64,000 nucleotides of DNA from Thermoguttaceae bacterium (lineage in GTDB: Bacteria; Planctomycetota; Planctomycetia; Pirellulales; Thermoguttaceae): contig JANXBW010000004.1 of the NCBI GenBank assembly GCA_025060325.1, forward strand, positions 150,705-214,704, given 5' to 3'. Numbering within the stretch: position 1 is the stretch's first letter; every line of letters begins with the position of its first letter. Made by a program: the position numbers and the translations under genes. Positions 47,601 through 56,350 of this stretch are shown here, piece after piece. The notes beneath the pieces are model-generated. The model was not told where the DNA came from. It saw only the letters and a program-made list of their open reading frames with translations, and made no database searches.

Positions 47601-47679
47601 CCTTCGGCAGCTGGAGGAGCAGTATGCAGTCGCCCAAGCCGCACTCGGACGGCTATTGGTTCAGGTCCAAAATTCGTGA
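44617..47679 (+). CDS. valS: valyl-tRNA synthetase
   Basis: Charges tRNA-Val; class I synthetase of 1020 residues from ATG 44617 (a TTG at 44590 would add nine). The HIGH motif is HLGH (53-56) after PPPNVTGAL; the KMSKS motif is GMSKS (about 600-604). The editing domain includes TTRPETMLGDTAVAV and GTGCVKITPAHDPNDYEVG, but holds a 45-residue Lys/Glu-rich helical insert (about 248-292). A zinc-ribbon-like insert with C645, C648, C666 and C669 lies between KMSKS and the anticodon-binding domain. The C-terminal coiled coil (RRKRQELARLEQMIDKKRQK) is normal for ValRS. Confidence 0.96.
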   Translation: MIHELPKVYEHKPVEQRWYRFWEEKGYFHSEPNPNKKPYTIVIPPPNVTGALHLGHALNNTLQDILIRRKRMEGYETLWVPGTDHAGIATQAVVERRIWQEERKTRHDLGRTELVRRIWAWKDEYENRILSQLKQMGCSCDWARTRFTLDPICTRAVRHTFFRLFCEGLIYRGKRLVNWDTTLQTVVSDDEVFHETVPGHFWYFRYPVIDPRPGEPKYVTIATTRPETMLGDTAVAVHPFPARALEDAIVDVEKKLSKASGKERAELEAELADLRRRQRELLPELIRLRDMAADGRRVLLPLVNREIPLILDEWAKPEMGTGCVKITPAHDPNDYEVGRRHQLPMVNILNPDGTLNENAGPYCGQTILEARQNVVRDMEGLGLLEKVEDRLIDLAHSDRSKTPIEPMLTDQWFIAMKDLAQMAMDAVIDGRVKIIPARYAKGYLDWLAEKRDWPISRQLWWGHQIPIWYCQTATEEEIKRAFAGRDDVAWRWDSEGNQWLICVREGELSEDAIPGHKLRREEDVLDTWFSSALWPHSTLGWPDDTPEMRYYYPTSTLVTSRDIITLWVARMVLAGLHNVGEVPFREVYIHPKILDAYGEGMSKSKGNGVDPVDVMEKFGADALRFALAYLTTETQDIRMPVDFECPHCHKFMEQTRENRILPRLRCPHCGRDFATQWAEKPEDKALPRALVVSERFEVARNFCNKLWNAARFVLINLEGYQPARVEADQLQLEDRWILSRLASVTEQVNQALDEYRFGDAARILYEFSWDEFCSFYVEMVKTRLQNPALRPVAQRVLVWVLDNLMRLLHPMVPFVTEEVWQHLAQLAPERGLDEPRRAAESVMIAPWPTPDKRFFSRQVESQFRVFQEVLRAVRDIRSRQNIPPRQEIEFCVRCDEDTAALLNPMGMYFAAMAKARLKAAGPEVQGPPLAAQANLPGIEVYVDLAQLIDAEAEIRRKRQELARLEQMIDKKRQKLADRQFLEKAPAHVIEREQASLRQLEEQYAVAQAALGRLLVQVQNS

Positions 47680-47879
47680 TTTGCTTAGAAGCTGACCTGC
47701 CGTCCGGTTCCGACCAACCGCTTATCGCCGAGTAAACAATAACCTAACGGGACTGATGAGGCTGGTGGGCCGGCCGATTGTCGGCACTCCCGCCATTAAC
47801 TCAACCGCGGGGCGGGTGTTGCAATTAACTTCAATAGAGTCCGGTTAGCAAATGCTCCCTTCCTGGCCCACCTTACGGA

Positions 47880-49262
47880 TCAACAAGTTACATGGACGAT
47901 AGCTGCTTTTCGAGCCGCGCAGTTGTTGTAGGCCTCGGCTAACTGACTCGTCGGGATCAGGTGGTAAGTGATTCCCTCACCGCGGAGATAATCCTCGCAC
48001 CCTGGCCCGAGCACCACCTGACCCGAGTGGCCGATTCCGATGAACAGCACCTCTGGCTTGGGGTCACAGGCAAACCGCAGCTCTTCCACACAGACTAGAT
48101 GGCTACTAACTCCGAATCGCCGCAGGAGTTTCTTCTTCCGCTTACATACCCGGCCATCGGCTAAGATGTAAACATCTCGGGCATAAGTCTTGTTGCCCAC
48201 TCTCACGACACCAAATGCCGGGACTTCAATCGCCGCGTAAACAGGCCGATGACACCCCACACTACGGAACGGCTTAAAGCCCGCCTTTTGGGCCGCCAAG
48301 GCCACGGCTCCAAGCACTACGGCGTCATCTTCTAAAGTGGATAACGCCACGCGGCTGGTGCCGGAAGCACCCGGCAAGCGATCAGAGGCCCAAATCCGCT
48401 CGATGATCGGCATCATGAATTCATGGCACGCCTCCATCAGGCCCCCTCCCAGGACGATCACCTCCGGGTCAAAGAGATGCCGCACGGTAAGGCAAGCGGC
48501 CCCGATATATTCGGCCGCCTTGGTAAGTACCTCAGCCACCAATCCATCACCTTCCTGCACGGCATTTCGCAGCATCTTCGAACGGATGACCTCCGCACCC
48601 TGATTGACTGCCTCTGCCAGGACAGAGGAGCGTCCCTGAGAGATGGCCTCGCGAATTTGTCTTTCCACGGCTGACCGGCTGGCCAGCGCTTCTAAGCATC
48701 CGCGGTTTCCGCACCCACATAAGGGGCCATTCAACTCCATGACGATGTGTCCCACTTCTCCCGCAGCTTTCCGGGCGCCCCGCCAGATTTTCCGTTTGCG
48801 CACAAAACCCCCACCGATGCCGGTGCCCACAAAGATGCCAAAGACGCTCTCGGCCCCCTGCCCTGCCCCAAGCCAACACTCCCCGAACGTGCCAAGATTG
48901 CAGTCGTTTTCGACAACAACTGGTACCTTGAAGTAGTTCTCCAGATAAGGGCCCAGGGCAAACCGACCTAATCCCATGTTAGGAGTTACCACCACCTCGC
49001 CGCGGTTGAAGTCCGTCACCCCCGGCACGCCCACACCGATGGCGGCTATATCGCGGAGGGTCACACCCGCCGACCGGACAACTTCTTCCACAGCCTGTTT
49101 GATCGCCGTCAGGATCGGCTCGGATCCGCCTTCACGAGGTGTGGCGACCCGCTTCGACTCGCGAATTTCCCCCAACCCTGTTGCCAAAGTTGCCTGGATC
49201 TTGGTGCCGCCAATATCCACCCCGACAAATAGGGCTCGAGCATCCGAAGCCTTTTTCGCCAC
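47880..49262 (-). CDS. ROK-family sugar kinase fused to an Mth938-like domain
   Basis: Residues 1-325 are a ROK kinase: ATP loop FVGVDIGGTKIQATL, catalytic VVENDCNLGTFGE, GTGIGGGFV and the zinc motif CGCGNRGCLEALAS preceded by GHIVMEL. A glucokinase role is likely but not proven. Residues about 345-460 match the Mth938/AAMDC (DUF498) fold: GNKTYARDVYILADGRV, VLFIGIGHSGQVVLGPGCED, PTSQLAEAYNNC and the final VHVTC. That domain is normally a stand-alone protein, so the fusion is unusual. There is no stop or frameshift between the halves. It is convergent with valS and stands alone. Confidence 0.88.
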   Translation of the reverse strand: MAKKASDARALFVGVDIGGTKIQATLATGLGEIRESKRVATPREGGSEPILTAIKQAVEEVVRSAGVTLRDIAAIGVGVPGVTDFNRGEVVVTPNMGLGRFALGPYLENYFKVPVVVENDCNLGTFGECWLGAGQGAESVFGIFVGTGIGGGFVRKRKIWRGARKAAGEVGHIVMELNGPLCGCGNRGCLEALASRSAVERQIREAISQGRSSVLAEAVNQGAEVIRSKMLRNAVQEGDGLVAEVLTKAAEYIGAACLTVRHLFDPEVIVLGGGLMEACHEFMMPIIERIWASDRLPGASGTSRVALSTLEDDAVVLGAVALAAQKAGFKPFRSVGCHRPVYAAIEVPAFGVVRVGNKTYARDVYILADGRVCKRKKKLLRRFGVSSHLVCVEELRFACDPKPEVLFIGIGHSGQVVLGPGCEDYLRGEGITYHLIPTSQLAEAYNNCAARKAAIVHVTC

Positions 49263-49963
49263 GGCTTTGCTCCTTTCGACCTCCGCGTACTAAGCCTGTC
49301 CAAGCCGGAAAGAGAATCCCGCGTGGCAACTAGACAAGGAGACATAAGCTCACCGCAAATGCCTTTCTGCTACCGCCATTATTCGCATGGCCCACTAAAG
49401 GTACCATACCTTGCGGCTCGGGCTCGGCAACGGATGGCAAAAAACACAATCCATCCCGCCCGATCGGCCACGAACTCACTCTTGACTGTTCAAAAGTGGT
49501 GAACGGCGGTGACCTTAACCGCGGAAACGGCCAAACCGCGGCCGGAGATTTGTTGAGGGACAGGAACAAGTAGGCAACGACTTAGATCGCCTCAGGGGAC
49601 GGCCGAGGAAGGTCGAATGCAAGCTTCAAAGTTGATGTCGTCACCTTCGTTCCCTCAAACGGCGGTCCCTCTTTAGCCACGAAAAGGGGGAAAAGACCAC
49701 TGTGGGGCGAAGGATTCGTGGACCTCCCCGCCTCCTTGGAAAAGAGCCTTCTTGGACGGAAAGTCGGGTCTTCGATAGCCGACCGGCACCCGGTCGGAAA
49801 TCCCAAGCAAAATCACATTGCCCGGCCGGTTGGCCTGCGGCCTTCGGGGCGATATTGTCCACGGCCCCGCTTGGGATTAATTTACGGGCCAAGCTTTCAC
49901 CCGCAAATCCTTATCGCCGCCAGCTCGGACGTCGACCCGCTGGCCGGCCCGAATCGAAAGGCA
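49263..49963. other. 701-bp intergenic gap
   Basis: No gene recognised in any frame, and no repeat or clear terminator between the two minus-strand genes. Confidence 0.4.
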
Positions 49964-51880
49964 TTATTCCGGCGGGAATCGGTCCGGTGCGATATAGTCC
50001 CCGAATTTCGCCCTGGCTTCTTCCAGCCGAGCTCGCTGTTCTGCTAAGACTTCGAACAACCGCGGGGGCGCGTCGGAGACATTTTCGCGGTGGAACTTCT
50101 CCACCCGATCTATCTTCGCCAAATTCTCTGGTATCCGCAGCGTAAACTGCCGCCGATAATCTTCTAGCGTGTACTCCTTGCCTCTTACTTCGCGGAAAAG
50201 AACCCGCAGATCCTCGAACGTGGGAATCAGGCCGGTGGGCGTGCGGAGCGCCGGCATCTCTCCATGGACTCGCCGCTCCATCCACTTTACCCACACATGC
50301 TTGTCGCGGACCTCGTTGACATACCCTTTCTCGTCGCAAAGGAAGTAGTTGACGCCGAAAATAATTGGCGGCCGGACTAGCTTCTTAGCGAAATTCAGGT
50401 TGTTAGCGATGTATCGGCCCAAGGGGATGGAAACAAAGTCTTGAATACTCATCAAATTGATTTCCATTTTCCCCTCGGTCTCAAGGATGGCGAAAGTTGT
50501 TTCCGTCTCCAAGGCGGCCCCGAACATAATGATCCCATGGTCCCAATCGAACGCTTGCTGCACGGGGACATAAGCCCGGCGATCGCGCCCACCGTACATA
50601 ATTCCGGCTAGCACCACACCATGGGGATTGTCCAATTCGGGATCGCAATTCTCGAGCGCTTTTAGGGCGACTGCATACCTTGCATTCTTGTGGGCTGGTA
50701 GGATCTCTTCACCGTTTTCGTCGCGTTTTCCTTTGAACCACTGCCCGCTGTAATTGATCCCTTCGTTGGGGATTTCAATTCCCATCCCGAGCCAATAGGG
50801 TCTTCCGTCTTTTACCAGAACGTTTGAGAAGACTACCTCGCCAGGAGTGGTGAGGACTTTCCAGATCGCGGGGTCATCGCGCTCGTTGACGTTTTGAATG
50901 ATACCGAAGATGCCTGCCTCAGCATTGGCCGCCCGACACTCCCCGTTAATCGCCCGGAAGTAGGCGATATCGTCACCCAAGATCGTCTCCCCGGGCAACA
51001 TGGCGGTGCTCGTTTTACCGCACCCACTCGGGAAGGCCCCGGCAAAGTAGGTCTTGCGGCCCCCCGGCCCACGCACGCCCATCAGGAACATATGTTCAGC
51101 AAGCCAGCCCTCTCGGTCAGCTTTGCGAATGGTCAGCCGAAGGGCCAGCTTCTTCAGTCCCACACTGTTCCCCGCGTACTGGGTGTTGACAGAGTAAACA
51201 GTCTCCGTGATGTAGTCGATGTAAATCCGTTTTTTGTCCGGTTCAGCGCTAACCATCTCGTCGGTCAGCTTCCCGGCCGAATGGAGCACTTTGAAGAAAT
51301 CTTTAACCCGGCCGAGACTCTTAAAGAATTCATAACCCGGCCGATACAACAGATCCAAACTGTGCGACACATACCACGAGTCGGTGCACTCCACACAAGG
51401 GATGCTGAAAACGGAGTTAGCAGGTCCCAAGGACATAAACCGGACGATCATCGTTCGGCCCTTCATCGATCCGCTGAGAAGGCCCCGAATTTCCGCGAGG
51501 CCTTCGTCGCGGTCGATCTGTCTCAAGGCCTTCGACAAGGTATCTCCCTTGGGGACGAGGTACTTAGTTACTTCGCGGTCGCGGCCTTGATCCTGCGGCC
51601 CGTCAAAGTGGTACGTATGGCCGGGCATGGCCAAGGGCCGTTCTTCCCGAGCCCGAAGCGCCATTTCGCGAGTGTGTTTTCGATCCTCTTCTGAATCATT
51701 CAAGACTTCCACGCGGTCCGGTTGGCACAGTTGAATACAGTCTGCCAAGAAGGCTTCCAGGTGAGGGTTGTCGATTGCCAACACCCGGCGCAGGTGCTCC
51801 TCGGACATCTTCTGGGCGAAGAGCCGATGCCACTCTTGACGGCGTGCTTCATCCACCCGAACAGTCGCGACAGTTTCCAC
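49964..51880 (-). CDS. pckG: phosphoenolpyruvate carboxykinase (GTP)
   Basis: Interconverts oxaloacetate and phosphoenolpyruvate with GTP, the gate to gluconeogenesis. GTP-type features: MSLGPANSVFSIPCVECTDS, the kinase P-loop FPSGCGKTSTAM with its reactive Cys, and LGDDIAYFRAINGECRAANA followed by EAGIFGI. The length is 638 residues. The start was set at GTG 51880 because AAAGGAGGG precedes it; an upstream GTG at 51931 would add 17 residues and place the Shine-Dalgarno inside the gene. The direct repeat at 51911-51953 lies just upstream. Confidence 0.95.
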   Translation of the reverse strand: METVATVRVDEARRQEWHRLFAQKMSEEHLRRVLAIDNPHLEAFLADCIQLCQPDRVEVLNDSEEDRKHTREMALRAREERPLAMPGHTYHFDGPQDQGRDREVTKYLVPKGDTLSKALRQIDRDEGLAEIRGLLSGSMKGRTMIVRFMSLGPANSVFSIPCVECTDSWYVSHSLDLLYRPGYEFFKSLGRVKDFFKVLHSAGKLTDEMVSAEPDKKRIYIDYITETVYSVNTQYAGNSVGLKKLALRLTIRKADREGWLAEHMFLMGVRGPGGRKTYFAGAFPSGCGKTSTAMLPGETILGDDIAYFRAINGECRAANAEAGIFGIIQNVNERDDPAIWKVLTTPGEVVFSNVLVKDGRPYWLGMGIEIPNEGINYSGQWFKGKRDENGEEILPAHKNARYAVALKALENCDPELDNPHGVVLAGIMYGGRDRRAYVPVQQAFDWDHGIIMFGAALETETTFAILETEGKMEINLMSIQDFVSIPLGRYIANNLNFAKKLVRPPIIFGVNYFLCDEKGYVNEVRDKHVWVKWMERRVHGEMPALRTPTGLIPTFEDLRVLFREVRGKEYTLEDYRRQFTLRIPENLAKIDRVEKFHRENVSDAPPRLFEVLAEQRARLEEARAKFGDYIAPDRFPPE

Positions 51881-51910
51881 CTGAGCTGACCCTCCTTTCT
51901 TCCTTACTTG

Positions 51911-51953
51911 TTTCGCTGCAACCCACGGCACTTATTTCGCTGCAACCCACGGC
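51911..51953. repeat. 19-bp direct repeat upstream of pckG
   Basis: TTTCGCTGCAACCCACGGC occurs at 51911-51929 and 51935-51953, separated by ACTTA, a 24-bp period. It lies 31-73 bp upstream of the pckG start codon, where an operator pair would be expected. Confidence 0.75.
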
Positions 51954-52552
51954 GTCTACCAGTGTGCGCTGGCCAGATGCCAAAAGCGTCGGGGCCACTG
52001 CGGGAACGCCCTAACCCAAGGGAAGCCATAACAAGGCCGGCCGCGTCACCGGGCCCCCGCGGCGAGGCGGTCTCAACTCCGAGAACCGCGACTTGCAGGC
52101 CTCGCCCGCATAGTCAATTCCGAAACCCGCATCAGCGTGCGGAGCGAGGATTGGGGCTGCGTAAGGAACCGTCCGGCTTTCGGCGACAGAAGGGGTTCGT
52201 GCGAAGACGAAATTCGTCCCGCAGCTATTCCCCCGTTCGCTACCCCATCCCGAGTCGGGTTAAATTCCCCTTTACCAACCAGGGCAGCGAACCGAGGAAA
52301 AGCTGCCATACTTCCTGCCCGGCTAGGAGGCTAGAGGCCCGAAAAACGATGTTTCAAACCTCGCGGCCGAGTATGCCAATGTCCCCCCGGCAGGGACAGC
52401 ACTAATCTGAAAGTGCCCCCCGACGATTTAATTCCCCTACCTTGACATTATGCAATCTGGGTAGCGGCGAAGAATTCAAGCGGCTTATGGTAGGGCAGAC
52501 GGTGGCCCTTGTCAATAACCCGGGGTGCGATTCAGCGGAATCGGAGCTGAAT
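51954..52552. other. intergenic gap, about 600 bp
   Basis: No gene supported between the pckG upstream repeat and the end of the isomerase-like gene. Confidence 0.4.
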
Positions 52553-53419
52553 TTACGCCCGGAGAAGTGTGGCCAGCACACCCTTGACGTAGCCCACCGA
52601 CTCGGCCAACCCCACCAGCGGTTGGTCGGGATCCTTCTCATGTTCGAAAGAGACCACCCCAGAAAAGTTAATCTCGAGCAAAGCGGTTAAGAACTCGGGG
52701 ATATCGATCACTCCCCGCCCGATTTCGACCGTCCGACCTTTGGGCGCAGCTTCGCTCACATCTTTCACGTGCACGTCCAGCAACCGGTCTGCGAGCTCGC
52801 GGGCCGCTTTCGCCGGATTTACCCCCGCGCGGATCGTGTGTCCGACGTCAATGCAAAGCCCGAATCTCTTATCGCGGTTCCGGACCTTCTCGTATGCCTC
52901 GTACGGGGTCGGATAGAGCCGGTCCTCAGGGCCGTGGTTATGAATGGCCACCCCCACCCCGGTTTCCTGAATTTTCTTTTCGACCAGATCGAGCACCTCA
53001 GGGTGAGGGACACCGATTATTAGCTGCATCCCGGCTTTCTTAGCGTAGCTGAAAGCCTGCTCCACCTGATCAGGTCTCGACATGGTGATGACGCCCCCGG
53101 CATAAAGCTGCAAACCGAATTTAGCCACATCCTCCCGGGCCTGAGCGATTTCCTCGTCCGTAGCATCTAGCCGAAGATGGAAATCTTTGAAGCAGATGTA
53201 TTCCAGGCCCACCTGGCGGGTCATCGCCAATGCCTCTTGCCGAGGGAATTTACGGAGCGTGTACGAGGCAAGTCCTAAGCGGAACGGAGGGGACTTCCGC
53301 TGGGCACTGCCGGATCCGGTCTGGGCTGCAACCACCTGATTGCCGCAAAGCACGGCCATCCCCAAGGTTGCCGGGGCTAACTGCAGCCAACTTCGTCGGG
53401 AAGTTTGTGTGCCAAACAT
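52553..53419 (-). CDS. Tat-exported sugar-phosphate isomerase/epimerase-like protein
   Basis: 288 residues with a twin-arginine signal (TSRRSWLQLAPATLGMAVL). The mature part is an AP-endonuclease-2/xylose-isomerase-like TIM barrel: RLGLASYTLRKFP, YICFKDFHLRLDA, VGVAIHNHGPED, LCIDVGHTIRAG, LLDVHVKDVSEA and VVSFEHEKD. The His, Asp and Glu residues in these strands are the usual metal ligands. ATG 53419 was chosen because GAGGAGC precedes it. Planctomycetes encode many such exported proteins with unknown sugar substrates. Confidence 0.85.
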   Translation of the reverse strand: MFGTQTSRRSWLQLAPATLGMAVLCGNQVVAAQTGSGSAQRKSPPFRLGLASYTLRKFPRQEALAMTRQVGLEYICFKDFHLRLDATDEEIAQAREDVAKFGLQLYAGGVITMSRPDQVEQAFSYAKKAGMQLIIGVPHPEVLDLVEKKIQETGVGVAIHNHGPEDRLYPTPYEAYEKVRNRDKRFGLCIDVGHTIRAGVNPAKAARELADRLLDVHVKDVSEAAPKGRTVEIGRGVIDIPEFLTALLEINFSGVVSFEHEKDPDQPLVGLAESVGYVKGVLATLLRA

Positions 53420-53924
53420 GTGGGATGCTCCTCGGTGTCCAAGGCCACTCGTCATTTCGCCACTATTGTCCGGTACTAAGACCAACCTGCTACCGGGATT
53501 GTGCGAGGCCCATGGCAGCTGCCACGAAGGCCCGAAGGAAATTGAGGCTAGGCTCCGGAAGGCGCGATCAAGGTAGCAGCTTGCCGGCCTGGGAGCAAAT
53601 GCATGCGGTTTTAGGAGGGCAGGTCAGAAGCGGGACAGGACCGACCCGGGTCCGACCGCAAACATCCGCAAACTGGTGAAGCCCGAACGGATTCTTGGGT
53701 GGGTTTGCTTCCGATTGCAAACTCGGCAACACTTGCGGGCCTTCCAATATGGCCCCGATCGCCCATTTTTGCAACCAGCTGGCTCCGCCGAGCGGGATTA
53801 TTGCCAAACCACAAACAAAGTAGTCCCGAGACTGTGGCGGGAAGTGAGTCACGAATCGCGCTGGCGGCGTAAGCCTTAAGCGTCGAATAGGAAGGATCGG
53901 CACAAAGGGTCAAGTGCAGGCGTG
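53420..53924. other. intergenic gap, 505 bp
   Basis: No gene recognised between the two minus-strand genes. Confidence 0.35.
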
Positions 53925-54821
53925 CTAACGGAGGTATGCCCCAGAGCTGTCCGCTGGGTTTCCTTGGAGAAATGTTGCTTGCTGAACAGAATCTGCTGGT
54001 GAGACCTGGGGGAAAGCACGAGGGAGGCTCTTGGCCGCCACTTGGGCTTCGAACATCCGGGTTGGCAATTGGGCCAGAAATTGGTCATAAACGGGGTTCC
54101 CGGGGTCCGCGCGCTTTGCGGCCAGAGCGGCTTCGCTAGCTTCTGGAATTCGGCCCATTTCAGCGTACGCCTGGGCAAGTTCGAAGAGGATAGGTGCAGG
54201 GGTTTCACCGGGTAAGAAGCTGCTGCTAAGGGCTTGCAAAACGACAAGCGCCTTATGAGGCTCGCCTAAGCAGCGGTGGATCCGGGCCATTTCCACTCGC
54301 GCCTCCTGGTCATCGGGGGCAAGCGCCAAGGCCCTGGAATAAGCTGCCAGCGCGGTCCGATACTCGCCCCGTCTGGCCAATAATCTTCCCCGAACGACCC
54401 AAGCTTTTGGCAGGTTGGGCTGGAGCTCGATAGCCTCGGCCACCAAAGTTTGGGCAACAGAAAGATTGTTTAGTTCAATCGCAACCTCCGCAGCTTTGAG
54501 ACGGACGTGGGGGTCGTCCACCGCTAACCGGGAGGCGGCGAGGTATTCCGCGAGGGCTTCCTGCGATCTTCCTTGGAATTTGAGAAAATCGCCGAATCGT
54601 TCATGGGATTGAGGGTCAAGAGGGCACTTCTTCAGGGCAGCCCGAAATGCTTTCTCGGCGTCCTCGAGCCGCCCCGCTTGAAAGGCCCTCAACCCCTGGG
54701 ATGTAAGGCCGCGAGCTGAGGCGACGTCGGCGGCGCTAGCGCCTCGCCACCGCGGGAGCCGGCATCCGGCCGCCACCGCTGCGGCGAGAGCAATTAAGAG
54801 GACTAAAGCCAGTCGCTTCAT
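53925..54821 (-). CDS. TPR-repeat lipoprotein
   Basis: 298 residues. The signal peptide ends in the lipobox AVAAGC (Cys about 20). From about residue 38 to 250 there are about six TPR units, e.g. GLRAFQAGRLEDAEKAFRAA, GDFLKFQGRSQEALAEYLAA and GRLLARRGEYRTALAAYSRA, a protein-interaction scaffold. The tail is disordered. It is divergent from truB. Its partner is unknown. Confidence 0.85.
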   Translation of the reverse strand: MKRLALVLLIALAAAVAAGCRLPRWRGASAADVASARGLTSQGLRAFQAGRLEDAEKAFRAALKKCPLDPQSHERFGDFLKFQGRSQEALAEYLAASRLAVDDPHVRLKAAEVAIELNNLSVAQTLVAEAIELQPNLPKAWVVRGRLLARRGEYRTALAAYSRALALAPDDQEARVEMARIHRCLGEPHKALVVLQALSSSFLPGETPAPILFELAQAYAEMGRIPEASEAALAAKRADPGNPVYDQFLAQLPTRMFEAQVAAKSLPRAFPQVSPADSVQQATFLQGNPADSSGAYLR

Positions 54822-55062
54822 CTTGGATGTTTTCTCTCACAAGTGGGGAGGGCAGGCTACACCGCCGACACCTGCCCTGAATCTAACCCCCCCGGACGGT
54901 GATAAAATCCCCCGCGATATAATACGATGGCGCTGTCGGCCGCAGCAACTGAGAGTCTCGGGCTGTCATGCAATTTCAGCCGGTGCCACACGCTATAGTG
55001 AATTAAGTTCAGAAACACACTTAATCACCTTTAAGCGTTTGGCACATCTGTTTGGTTGTCCT

Positions 55063-55953
55063 ATGGACGGCTTTCTCCTGGTTGACAAACCGCGGGGGTG
55101 GACCTCACGGCAAGTGGTGGACTGCGCCGCGGAAGTGCTCAAAACGCGGCGGGTCGGGCATGCAGGGACCCTCGATCCGATCGCTACCGGGCTGGTTGTC
55201 GTCTGCGTGGGGAAGGCCACCCGGTTGACGCAATTCCTTCACCAGGGAGCCAAGGAATACCTGGCGCTTTTTCAGCTTGGGGTAACAAGCCCCACGGACG
55301 ACGCCGATGGCCCTCTCTCCCCGGTGGGTGCCCCCGGGGAGCCTTCGCAAGCGGAGGTCGAGACGGTTCTTAGGAGCTTTATCGGCCGGATTATGCAACG
55401 TCCGCCCGCTTATTCGGCCATCAAACTGGGCGGCAAGCGTGCCTACGATCTGGCCCGGGCGGGAAAAGAAATTGAACTGCAGCCCCGTCCTGTGGAGATC
55501 CACGCCTTAGAGCTTGTCCGCTATCAATACCCGTGGTTGGAGATAGCCGTTCGGTGCGGACCCGGCACCTATATTAGGGCGCTAGGAAGAGACATTGCGG
55601 AAAGGCTGGGGACTGGAGCGGTGATGCACGGCCTGGTTCGCCTTCGGCTAGGACCTTTTCGTCTAGAGGGCGCGGTGCGGCCAGATAAGCTCACCCGAGA
55701 AACTGCTCCTCAATTACTGCACCCGATGGACTCGGCCGTTGCGGATTTGCCACGAGTGGTTCTTGAGCGGCCTGCGGCAATAGCACTTCTTCATGGCCAG
55801 CAGGTTTATTGCGGCGCTCAGTACTCCCATATCCCGGTCGGGAGCCATGTTGCCGTTTATGACATCGCTCAAAACCTGCTTGGCGTGTCACTGGTTACGA
55901 GCCTCGGTAGCATTCGGCCGGTGGTGAATCTACGATCCGCCTCAGCTCTTTAG
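55063..55953 (+). CDS. truB: tRNA pseudouridine-55 synthase
   Basis: Makes pseudouridine 55 in the T-loop of tRNAs. The protein starts MDGFLLVDKPRGWTSRQVVD; the catalytic Asp is D38 in GHAGTLDPIATG. KEYLALFQLGVTSPTDDADG, PPAYSAIKLGGKRAYDLARA and CGPGTYIRALGRDIAE are all standard. The frame stays open upstream to 54823, but the family start is ATG 55063, giving 296 residues. No rbfA or rpsO is next to it, unlike in many bacteria. Confidence 0.95.
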   Translation: MDGFLLVDKPRGWTSRQVVDCAAEVLKTRRVGHAGTLDPIATGLVVVCVGKATRLTQFLHQGAKEYLALFQLGVTSPTDDADGPLSPVGAPGEPSQAEVETVLRSFIGRIMQRPPAYSAIKLGGKRAYDLARAGKEIELQPRPVEIHALELVRYQYPWLEIAVRCGPGTYIRALGRDIAERLGTGAVMHGLVRLRLGPFRLEGAVRPDKLTRETAPQLLHPMDSAVADLPRVVLERPAAIALLHGQQVYCGAQYSHIPVGSHVAVYDIAQNLLGVSLVTSLGSIRPVVNLRSASAL

Positions 55954-56350
55954 ATATCACCCTCGGCTCTGCAAAAGCTAATATCTTTGCGCTTAAGCAA
56001 AGAGCATCTTAGTATCATCACTTCGCTCGTGGCGAGCTGACAAAGAGTTTGCCTTTGCGATTTGGATAGAAGCAATAACTCCTTCAGATTCGGCGGATCT
56101 GCCCGCCCGAGATTCTCCCACAATCGGAGCTTAGCTCGCCGTCAAAACCTGATGCAGATAAGACCCACCTAAGCTGCTACTCCCTCACGAGGAGAGCGCC
56201 CCGCAACGCGGCATAGCGCAAAACCCGCAGAAACCCCAATTCGCACTGCCGCTTTTGTCGACGCATCGTTCGAACCGCGTTTGCCCAAAGGTGCACGACC
56301 GGGCAGATGGCAGGCGACCGATTACTGGCTTGGCGATAAGACCACAAGAT
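55954..56350. other. intergenic gap with small hairpin, 397 bp
   Basis: TCTTTGC (55984-55990) and GCAAAGA (55997-56003) form a 7-bp hairpin 31 bp after the truB stop, without a U-tract. No gene is present. Confidence 0.35.

Noticed and set aside
54823..55062. 80-residue N-terminal extension of TruB
   Set aside because: The extension does not resemble TruB, and the family N terminus matches ATG 55063 exactly.
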